From: DATLFP01 sp035540955
GTDB lineage: Bacteria > Actinomycetota > Acidimicrobiia > Acidimicrobiales > CADCSY01
Reading direction: 5' to 3'
Length of the DNA: 12,063 nt
NCBI GenBank assembly: GCA_035540955.1
Contig: DATLFP010000015.1
Location: forward strand, 1 to 12,063
Shown: positions 7,907-12,063 of the stretch, piece by piece
Numbering within the stretch: position 1 is the stretch's first letter
Layout: the number at the start of each line of letters is the position of its first letter
Notes under the pieces: generated by a model
What the model was told of the DNA's origin: nothing
What the model saw: only the letters and a program-made list of their open reading frames with translations
Databases searched by the model: none
Program-made: the position numbers and the translations under genes

Positions 7907-7931
7907 GGACCTCAGCCCGTGGCTGAGGTCC
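7907..7931 (+). terminator. Strong hairpin terminator after the lipoprotein gene
   Basis: A perfect 11-base-pair stem, GGACCTCAGCC (7907-7917) and GGCTGAGGTCC (7921-7931), closes a three-base CGT loop 27 bases after the lipoprotein stop. No T run follows. It could work in both directions, and on the minus strand it would lie downstream of the original tRNA gene. Confidence 0.65.
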
Positions 7932-8004
7932 CGCGGGCGCCCGCCGCACGAGCCGGGCGGGACGCCGGGCCATCGACCCGTCGATCCCGCCCCGAACCGA
8001 TGAG

Positions 8005-8050
8005 CGCCCTCGGGAGGATTCGAACCTCCGCACACGGCTCCGGAGGCCGC
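8005..8050 (-). other. Attachment site: 3' fragment of tRNA-Arg(CCG)
   Basis: On the minus strand this reads as an anticodon stem GCGGC/GCCGT (one G-T pair), a seven-base loop CTCCGGA with anticodon CCG (8041-8043), a four-base variable region, a T arm GGAGG-TTCGAAT-CCTCC (8013-8029), the 3' acceptor strand CGAGGGC (8006-8012) and discriminator G (8005). No D arm and no matching 5' acceptor strand (GCCCTCG expected) lie further 5' on that strand, so this is a fragment and not a working tRNA. CCA is not encoded. With an integrase gene starting next to it, this is the displaced copy produced when an element integrates into the tRNA gene. The exact crossover core cannot be set without the other end. 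Confidence 0.8.
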
Positions 8051-8054
8051 TGAC

Positions 8055-8096
8055 CTGACCAGAGAACGCCCAGGTGAGAGCACCTGTCACGGTCAG
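8055..8096. repeat. Nested inverted repeats between the att fragment and the integrase gene
   Basis: CAGGTG (8071-8076) and CACCTG (8081-8086) form a perfect inverted repeat around AGAG. It is enclosed by CTGACC (8055-8060) and GGTCAG (8091-8096), a second inverted pair. TGACC is also repeated in tandem at 8051-8060. The position, between the recombination core and the integrase promoter, suits integrase or excisionase arm-binding sites or an autoregulatory operator. This is inferred from position and symmetry only. Confidence 0.45.
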
Positions 8097-8101
8097 ACTT
8101 G

Positions 8102-8107
8102 TACCGT
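8102..8107 (+). promoter_or_regulatory. Possible leaderless -10 box (TACCGT) for the integrase gene
   Basis: TACCGT lies 6 bases before the ATG at 8114, giving transcription start at or near the start codon. No Shine-Dalgarno precedes the ATG. The outer inverted repeat ends six bases upstream, so a protein bound there would overlap the promoter. Confidence 0.5.
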
Positions 8108-8113
8108 TTGCCC

Positions 8114-9463
8114 ATGCCCAGCCCAAAGCACGCCGGCTCGGTGCGTCCCCTGGACGACGTCACCGTCCATGGGATCCAGAGGCGCCGCGACGGTCGGGCG
8201 CGGCCCTGGATGGTCCGGTGGACCGTCGAGGGCACGCAGCGGGCGCGATCCCTCCGCACGAAGTCCGAGGCCGAACGCCTCCGATCGGGCCTTCTCTTCG
8301 CTCAGCAGTCCGGCGAGCGCTTCGACCGGTCCACCGGTGAGCCGGAGTCGTGGGCACCGCGTCCCCCGCACATGCGAGCTCACACGTGGGCGCGGAAGTG
8401 GTTGGCCGAACAGTGGTCCGAGTGGGCGCCACGGACGAGGCACTCGGCGGTGGAGGCGATCGCACGGCTCGTCCCGCTTCTCGTCGGGCCGGGAGCGCCG
8501 CCGCCTCCTTCGGGGATCCGTTCCCATCTCAAGCTGACGCTCCGCCCGAGTGCCGAGACCGGTGACGCTCGCTGCGAGCAGTGGCTCGACGAGCACTGCC
8601 TCGAGCTCACTGACCTCGACAAGGCCCAACTCGCCGAGGTCGATCGCCAGCTCGGTATCGGTGACAGCGGCGCTCCCCTCGGGGCTGCGACAGCTGGTCG
8701 GTACCGCAAGGTCTCCAAGTCGTGCATTCGGCGTGCGGCTGAGCTCGGCGTCATCGAGGCAGATCCGTGGCCTCCCGCTCCGAGAGGCCGAGCGCAGCGC
8801 AAGGCGTCACGAGCCAAGCGGACGATCAACGTCCGAGCGCTGCCGGACCCGGGGAAGATGGCCGTCCTGATCGACGCCATCGAGAGTCATCAGCCGTCGA
8901 GCCGCATGTACCGCGTGATGACGGCGTGCATGTACTACGGCGGCCTTCGTCCCTCCGAGGTCGTCATGGTTCGCGTCTCGTCGCTTCACCTGCCGACGGC
9001 CGGATGGGGTCGCATTGACGTCACAACCGCGGACATCGCGTTCGACGAGCCGGGCGAGCCGAAGACCGGGCCCCGATCGGTTCCCATCCCGCCGGTTCTC
9101 GTGGCGATGCTCCGCGGTCGGATCGAACAGCTCGGACTCGGCGGTGACGATCTCGTGTTCCGAACCCGGAACGGAACGCGCCCAAGCGGATCGAACTGGT
9201 CACGCGCCCTTCGCCGTGCAATCGCGCTGACCGCCGGGCGACCGATGCGGCTCTACGACTGCCGCCACGCCGCGGCTACGACATGGCTGGGTGCCGGTGT
9301 GCCGCTGGGAGAGGTGGCTCGCCGCATGGGCCACAGCGTGGAGACCCTCGTGTCGACCTACGTCGGCGCGCTCGATGGTGATGAGCAGCTTGCGAACGCG
9401 CGAATCGACTCCGCCCTCGCGGGTTCGGCCTCTGCCGGTCGCGTGCAGCCCGTGGCTGTGTGA
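8114..9463 (+). CDS. Tyrosine recombinase (phage-type integrase)
   Basis: 449 residues. The C-terminal half holds the tyrosine recombinase catalytic set: R279 (GGLRPSEV), K317 in the beta-hairpin (EPKTGPRSVPI), R384 and H385 in LYDCRHAAATTWL, H407 in MGHS, and the nucleophile Y416 in VSTYVGA. The first histidine of the usual HxxR box is replaced by tyrosine (Y381), as in many actinobacterial integrases with a YDLRHA-type box, so activity is still expected. The N-terminal part is the arm- and core-binding region, starting with a basic segment (about 12-60) typical of arm-site binding domains. The enzyme would recombine the tRNA-Arg attachment site next to it. A TTG at 8099 is in frame, but the ATG with the TACCGT box is preferred. 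No excisionase gene is seen downstream. Confidence 0.93.
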   Translation: MPSPKHAGSVRPLDDVTVHGIQRRRDGRARPWMVRWTVEGTQRARSLRTKSEAERLRSGLLFAQQSGERFDRSTGEPESWAPRPPHMRAHTWARKWLAEQWSEWAPRTRHSAVEAIARLVPLLVGPGAPPPPSGIRSHLKLTLRPSAETGDARCEQWLDEHCLELTDLDKAQLAEVDRQLGIGDSGAPLGAATAGRYRKVSKSCIRRAAELGVIEADPWPPAPRGRAQRKASRAKRTINVRALPDPGKMAVLIDAIESHQPSSRMYRVMTACMYYGGLRPSEVVMVRVSSLHLPTAGWGRIDVTTADIAFDEPGEPKTGPRSVPIPPVLVAMLRGRIEQLGLGGDDLVFRTRNGTRPSGSNWSRALRRAIALTAGRPMRLYDCRHAAATTWLGAGVPLGEVARRMGHSVETLVSTYVGALDGDEQLANARIDSALAGSASAGRVQPVAV

Positions 9464-9550
9464 TTCCTCGGGCGGTGAGTTGTCGTCCGCAGGGTGGGGC
9501 GTCGCCAGCGACGCTTCTCCGAAGACGGCCGTTGGGAGGCGCTGGGCCGC

Positions 9551-9577
9551 CGCGAGGCCGCCAACGGCGGCCTCGCG
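9551..9577 (+). terminator. Hairpin terminator after the integrase gene
   Basis: A perfect 12-base-pair stem, CGCGAGGCCGCC (9551-9562) with GGCGGCCTCGCG (9566-9577), closes an AAC loop 87 bases after the integrase stop. No T run follows. Its symmetry would also allow it to act on transcription arriving from the right. Confidence 0.65.
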
Positions 9578-9776
9578 AGTCATCGAGGGGATCCGGAGCC
9601 CTTCGCTCGGCCATCTACCTGCCGGTTGTGTCAGTGACCGCGTCGTGATCGGGATGATTGCACCGGGATAGGCGCCGTTGACACCGATCGCGCAGCAGCA
9701 GCGTCGAAGGAAAACAGATCGCCGGTTCGGAGCTAGCCCTTCCCACCTCGGCACTCGTCGTTATGTGCGCGCCGTC

Positions 9777-9804
9777 GGCGCACCAGATCGCCGAATCTGG
9801 CGCC
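9777..9804 (-). terminator. Likely terminator after the ABM-domain gene
   Basis: CCAGAT (9783-9788) pairs with ATCTGG (9795-9800) and is extended by GGCG (9777-9780) with CGCC (9801-9804), leaving a two-base CA bulge. It lies 43 bases beyond the ABM stop on the minus strand. The hairpin faces both ways. Confidence 0.45.
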
Positions 9805-9847
9805 GAGGACGGGCAGCGTTGAACGCCAGTCGCGCAGGTCTCGGGCC

Positions 9848-10144
9848 CTACTCAGCCGCCGATGCTTCCCAGACCGTCCACTCGGGATCACCGGTGAGCG
9901 CCCCCGCCTCGATGAGGGTCATCACCTTGCCGACCTCGCCCTGCGCCTCCTGCCGCTCCAACGCATCACGATCCTCGAACACTTCGACAGCGATGAGAGT
10001 GTTCGGGTCCGTCAAGCTGCGGGCTACGTCGAAGTGAACGACACCGGCAAGCTCGCGGCTTGGTGCCTCTACGGCGGCGATCGCTGCGGCGACCTCCTCG
10101 GTGCGCTCGGGCCGACACTGAACCTTGAACCGGGCAACGATCAT
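9848..10144 (-). CDS. Antibiotic biosynthesis monooxygenase (ABM) domain protein
   Basis: 98 residues, the length of a single ABM domain (dimeric alpha-beta barrel, as in YgiN-type quinol monooxygenases). The order fits: a starting strand MIVARFKVQC, a helix rich in Glu and Ala, a strand GVVHFDVARS, DPNTLIAVEVFEDRDALERQ in the place of the family's typical D-P-N ... E-x-(W/F)-x-D-x-x-A-L block, and a final strand PEWTVWEASA. Members oxidise quinones or polyketides without metal, or act as heme or small-molecule binding partners; the role here is unknown. It is cytosolic. The frame is open upstream, but that part is antisense to the riboswitch and has no protein character. GGAGG (10149-10153) sits 4 bases before the chosen ATG and a possible -10 box lies at 10174-10179, which fixes the start. 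Confidence 0.85.
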   Translation of the reverse strand: MIVARFKVQCRPERTEEVAAAIAAVEAPSRELAGVVHFDVARSLTDPNTLIAVEVFEDRDALERQEAQGEVGKVMTLIEAGALTGDPEWTVWEASAAE

Positions 10145-10173
10145 CGGGCCTCCGTCTCGTCGGTGTCGACGGC

Positions 10174-10179
10174 AGCGTA
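10174..10179 (-). promoter_or_regulatory. Possible -10 box (TACGCT) for the ABM-domain gene
   Basis: On the minus strand TACGCT fits TAnnnT and lies about 30 bases before the ATG. Transcription would begin near 10167 and give a short leader containing GGAGG. No clear -35 was found. Confidence 0.35.
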
Positions 10180-10369
10180 GGCCACCGTGCGCTGACGGGT
10201 CCGAGAGCCGATCATCTGGCCATGTGTTCATCTGGAGCGGCCGGCGGTCGCAGGCACAGCAACGGCTTCTGTGTGTGCGGGGTCGTCGGTGCGGAGCGCA
10301 GCAGAACGCGCACACCGAGTCCCGCCGGCGGAGACGACGAGGCGCAAGAGAGCAGGCGCGTAGTGGTTG

Positions 10370-10383
10370 TGTCATGCATGACA
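10370..10383. promoter_or_regulatory. Perfect 14-base palindrome, candidate operator
   Basis: TGTCATGCATGACA is exactly self-complementary. It lies in the shared upstream region of the ABM gene and the B12-riboswitch transcript, 22 bases before the riboswitch P1 stem. A perfect even palindrome of this length in a divergent promoter region suggests a site for a dimeric repressor. No regulator gene is adjacent, and a -10 box for the rightward transcript was not clearly identified. Confidence 0.45.
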
Positions 10384-10405
10384 AGCGGACGCGTGGGGTG
10401 ACACT

Positions 10406-10536
10406 GGGAGGTCTGGCACCCTCGGGCGCCGAAAGGCAGTACACAACCGATGACCCGACGACGGGCAAGCCGGTGCGACTCCGGCGCTGACCCGCAACCG
10501 TGAGCCGCCAGTGGCGGCGAGTCGGAAAACCGTCCC
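10406..10536 (+). ncRNA. Cobalamin (B12) riboswitch aptamer
   Basis: The core matches the cobalamin riboswitch consensus. The P4 hairpin is GCCGG-TGCGACT-CCGGC (10469-10485), with the conserved GGTG and TCC. It is followed by GCTGACCCGCAACCGTGAG (10486-10504), a P6-type hairpin GCCGCC-AGT-GGCGGC (10504-10518) and the B12-box variant GAGTCGGAAAACCG (10519-10532). P3 is GGG (10463-10465) with CCC (10491-10493). P1 is GGGA-GGT (10406-10412) with ACC-g-TCCC (10529-10536), and P2 is probably 10415-10430. The short peripheral region resembles compact cobalamin riboswitch variants rather than the large BtuB type. In known cases bound cobalamin lowers expression of the gene downstream, here the secreted DUF4430 protein starting 92 bases after P1. 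Which cobalamin form binds cannot be told. Confidence 0.85.
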
Positions 10537-10628
10537 GGGATCTTCGGCTCCGCCAACCCGCCGCGGCCTGCGGGTGGAGCCCAGGCGCCGAGCGCGGCCT
10601 GTGACCACCCTGGGCAAGAGAGGAACCG
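10537..10628 (+). promoter_or_regulatory. Expression platform with alternative pairings before the DUF4430 start
   Basis: Two exclusive pairings are possible near the ribosome site. GCCCAGG (10579-10585) can pair with CCTGGGC (10609-10615), just ahead of the Shine-Dalgarno region GAGAGGAA (10618-10625). Alternatively GGGTGG (10572-10577) can pair with CCACCC (10605-10610), which shares bases with the first. Such a switch would fit control of translation. No stem followed by a T run, as for transcription termination, is visible. The pairing is read by eye and was not folded. Confidence 0.4.
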
Positions 10629-11084
10629 ATGCTCGCTCACCGCCTGACCATCGCCGTCGTTGTGCTCTGCGCGACCGCCGTACCGACAGCGCTCGCCGGC
10701 GAGCCGGCGACGGTGCACGCCACCGTCCGCGTCGCCGAGGGCTTCTACCCGGTCACCGGCGACACCCCGTACCAGTACGCCAGCGAACCCTGTGCGATCT
10801 CGATCACGCTCCCGCGGAAGGTCAGCGCCCACGACGCGCTGGCAACCGCGCGCGGCGCACGCTGCGTGTCGTCCTACGAGGTCGACGTCAGCTCCGGCGC
10901 CGCCTACCTCGTCTGCGTCGAGGGCCGCTGCGAAGACCTCGGCTACTACTGGGCCATCTATCGGAACGGCAGCCTCACCTGCGAAGGCCTCGACGAGATC
11001 CTCGTCTCCGACACCGACGAGATCACGTTCTCCTACGAGCCCTATCCCACCGCGCTCGCGCTCGCGAGCTGCGAGATCAGCTGA
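10629..11084 (+). CDS. Secreted transcobalamin-like (DUF4430) domain protein
   Basis: 151 residues. An N-terminal signal peptide (HRLTIAVVVLCATAVPTALA, likely cut after A23) sends it out of the cell; there is no lipobox, membrane anchor or sorting signal, so it should be soluble. The mature part resembles the transcobalamin C-terminal-like DUF4430 fold: VSAHDALATA at 65-74, a segment ending in GAAYLVCVEG, GYYWAIYRNG from 105, and DTDEITFSY near the end, which correspond to the family's A-x-DAL, the Gly-aromatic-W ... NG turn and the DGD-V-x-Y strand. Six cysteines in the mature chain suggest three disulfides. Gene and promoter region carry a B12 riboswitch, so the likely role is binding cobalamin or a related corrinoid outside the cell. 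It lacks the alpha/alpha-barrel domain of full transcobalamins. GAGAGGAA lies 3 bases before the ATG. No transporter gene is adjacent. Confidence 0.8.
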   Translation: MLAHRLTIAVVVLCATAVPTALAGEPATVHATVRVAEGFYPVTGDTPYQYASEPCAISITLPRKVSAHDALATARGARCVSSYEVDVSSGAAYLVCVEGRCEDLGYYWAIYRNGSLTCEGLDEILVSDTDEITFSYEPYPTALALASCEIS

Positions 11085-11104
11085 CGCGGGCGAGCCGCTG
11101 TCAG
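11081..11104 (+). terminator. Hairpin overlapping the DUF4430 stop codon
   Basis: CTGAC (11081-11085) pairs with GTCAG (11100-11104), and GCGG (11086-11089) with CCGC (11095-11098), around a GCGAG loop with one bulged T. It includes the TGA stop and is a likely terminator for the riboswitch transcript, separating it from the convergent GNAT gene. Confidence 0.5.
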
Positions 11105-11279
11105 GGCGCACCGATCAAGCGTCCAATGGACCGGTCGCCGACGGAGCCGGCAAGCACGCAGAACGGAGCGTCTTGAGGGCCTTGCGCGGTGGTCGTTCTG
11201 GTCGGACGGATTCGCCGCCGCGGTCGAGGAGACTTCTCCACCGCCGGTGCCCACGTCGAGCGCGCGAGCTGCTCGGCGT

Positions 11280-11885
11280 CTACGCGCGTGGCTCCCGCCA
11301 CATCGGATACAGCGACGGCGCGTCCAGGACGACGATCTCACCCATTGTCTCGAAGCCATGTCGCTCGTACAGGCGCTGGCTCTCGGGGCACGATGCCTCA
11401 AGGTACGCAGAACAGCGGTCCGTATCGACGCGTCGCAACGCAGCCTCGAGCAGTGCCGAGCCGAGGCCCGTCCCCTGCCGTGGAGGATCGACGCCCATGA
11501 ACGGAAGATGCCAACAGGGCTCGCTCGGATGATGGGCATCGAGCGCCTCCAAGAGGGCAGCCATGCGTGTTGCGGCGCTGTCGTCGCCGGCTGTCTCGAG
11601 CAGGCGCCTTCCGAAGTCCTCCGCCCCGTCGCTGGCGACGACGTCTCGGCCGGGCGGGATCCATAGCGCGACGCCTGCAGCGTCAGTGGCGATGTACACG
11701 CTCGCGTGTGTCCAACACGCCTCGGCAAAGATGGCATAGAAGCGCTCCGTGCTTCGGCGCCTCTGGCTCTTATCGGGAACCAGCCACTGGTAGATGCGGT
11801 CCTCGAAGAACGCCCGAGCCAGCACAGCGGCGACGTCGGGAATCTCATCACGAGACGCGAGATGGACTTCGAGTGATTCAGTCAT
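11280..11885 (-). CDS. GNAT family N-acetyltransferase
   Basis: 201 residues from the ATG at 11885. It transfers an acetyl group from acetyl-CoA to an unknown amine. The acetyl-CoA binding motif A is visible in FMGVDPPRQGTGLGSALLEAAL, with the Q/R-x-x-G-x-G/A type loop RQGTGLG. A C-terminal block with SQRLYERHGFETMGEI is the usual motif B helix and Tyr of the family, and the N-terminal part has the typical opening strand and helix (RDEIPDVAAVLARAFFED). It is cytosolic. The frame is open to 12017, but the added residues do not look like GNAT and overlap other likely sequence. The ATG has no good Shine-Dalgarno of its own; a six-codon upstream frame with GGAGG overlaps it (11878-11898). It converges with the DUF4430 gene. 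Residues and codons are less GC-biased than in genes left of the att site. Confidence 0.88.
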   Translation of the reverse strand: MTESLEVHLASRDEIPDVAAVLARAFFEDRIYQWLVPDKSQRRRSTERFYAIFAEACWTHASVYIATDAAGVALWIPPGRDVVASDGAEDFGRRLLETAGDDSAATRMAALLEALDAHHPSEPCWHLPFMGVDPPRQGTGLGSALLEAALRRVDTDRCSAYLEASCPESQRLYERHGFETMGEIVVLDAPSLYPMWREPRA

Positions 11886-11907
11886 CCACTCGCCCCATGA
11901 CGCCTCC
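11878..11907 (-). promoter_or_regulatory. Possible translation-coupling leader peptide before the GNAT gene
   Basis: On the minus strand GGAGG (11903-11907) lies 4 bases before an ATG (11898) opening a six-codon frame, MGRVDD, that stops with TGA at 11878-11880. The GNAT ATG (11885-11883) lies inside it, so the overlap reads ATGACTGA. This arrangement allows ribosomes to end on the short frame and restart on GNAT. It could be chance, but it explains how the SD-poor GNAT start is served. Confidence 0.4.
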
Positions 11908-11995
11908 GAATGCTCGCCCGTTACAGACGACTCTTGCAGATGACGCCCGAACCGTGCCGCTTGCGGCCGAGCTTTCAGGGTCCCGCGGCGGTGAC

Positions 11996-12063
11996 TAAGC
12001 AACGAATGCCCACTCATGGCGCATCAGGGCCACCACTACGCGAGGGTCGGCCGCGTCCCACAC
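11996..12063 (-). CDS. Possible 3' end of a gene cut by the window edge
   Basis: The minus strand is open from the edge for 21 sense codons and ends at TAG (11996-11998), reading GDAADPRVVVALMRHEWAFVA. The composition is protein-like and mixed. It would lie upstream of the GNAT gene in the same direction, separated by 110 bases. Too little is visible to name a family, and an open stretch this short can occur by chance in GC-rich DNA. Confidence 0.3.

Larger units (their letters stand above)
9464..9847. other. Gene-free stretch between integrase and ABM-domain gene
   Basis: 384 bases holding the integrase hairpin terminator (9551-9577) and a second hairpin (9777-9804) suited to the convergent ABM gene. 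The open frames crossing it, including a minus-strand one running into the integrase, show no recognisable protein features, ribosome sites or biased codon use. I see no tRNA, repeat array or insertion sequence ends. Confidence 0.6.
8005..12063. mobile_element. Left part of an integrative element in tRNA-Arg(CCG), continuing past the window
   Basis: The tRNA fragment, an adjacent tyrosine recombinase reading away from it, and a mixed set of short unrelated cargo genes with less extreme third-position GC than the left side support an integrated element. From the orientation of the tRNA 3' piece, the old chromosome lies to the left and the element to the right. The far end should hold a complete tRNA-Arg(CCG) made partly of element DNA. 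No conjugation, phage structural or replication genes are visible here, so its type is undetermined. It may also be a decayed island. Confidence 0.6.

Noticed and set aside
8005..8077. A complete tRNA-Arg gene on the minus strand
   Set aside because: No D arm and no 5' acceptor strand GCCCTCG upstream of the anticodon arm; only the 3' part fits.
6626..8083. 485-residue minus-strand open frame
   Set aside because: Antisense to CoxL, lipoprotein and the tRNA fragment; no recognisable features.
9200..9754. 184-residue minus-strand open frame after the integrase
   Set aside because: Overlaps the integrase 3' end in antisense, spans the terminator hairpin, no ribosome site or family pattern.
10145..10468. 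N-terminal extension of the ABM protein to about 206 residues
   Set aside because: The extension runs antisense to the riboswitch, is not protein-like, and a good GGAGG supports the shorter start.
10212..11111. 299-residue minus-strand open frame
   Set aside because: Antisense to the riboswitch and DUF4430 gene; shadow composition.
10511..11176. 221-residue plus-strand open frame beginning in the riboswitch
   Set aside because: Out-of-frame with the DUF4430 gene, starts inside the aptamer, Arg-rich shadow.
1..12063. CRISPR array, insertion sequence or rRNA
   Set aside because: No regularly spaced repeats, transposase motifs with terminal repeats, or rRNA sequence were seen.

Overview
The window is GC-rich DNA with codons that strongly favour G/C in third position. 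It carries a coenzyme-F420-type FrhB-like flavoprotein, a CO-dehydrogenase-like molybdoenzyme subunit and several genes without Shine-Dalgarno sites that have a TAnnnT box 6-7 bases before the start codon (leaderless style). Together these suggest an actinobacterium (Actinomycetota), possibly Acidimicrobiia. The phylum is an inference from gene content and style, not from a marker gene.

The left two thirds (1-8004) look like ordinary chromosome. On the minus strand a DHA2-type MFS exporter is followed after 9 bases by an FrhB-family iron-sulfur flavoprotein. Divergent from the exporter is a small cyclophilin-type peptidyl-prolyl isomerase. Then come a PAS-PAS-GGDEF-EAL cyclic-di-GMP protein with both catalytic motif sets intact, a form-II CoxL-like molybdopterin subunit without its usual CoxM/CoxS partners, and a very small, extremely acidic lipoprotein ending at a strong hairpin.

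At 8005-8050 the minus strand carries only the 3' part of a tRNA-Arg(CCG): anticodon arm, T arm and 3' acceptor strand, with no D arm or 5' acceptor strand. A tyrosine recombinase gene starts 64 bases further on and points away from it. This is the usual scar of an element integrated into a tRNA gene. I read 8005 onward as the left end of an integrative element whose other end, with the restored full tRNA-Arg, lies beyond 12063.

The element's visible cargo is: the integrase with its terminator; a short antibiotic-biosynthesis-monooxygenase-fold protein (minus strand); a plus-strand cobalamin (B12) riboswitch at about 10406-10536; a secreted 151-residue protein with a transcobalamin-C-terminal-like (DUF4430) domain about 90 bases after the aptamer; a GNAT acetyltransferase (minus strand) with a possible overlapping leader peptide; and the last codons of a possible gene at the right edge.

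The most interesting unit is the B12 riboswitch placed directly ahead of a secreted transcobalamin-like protein. Regulation and fold both point to extracellular cobalamin handling, here apparently on a mobile element and with no transporter visible beside it.
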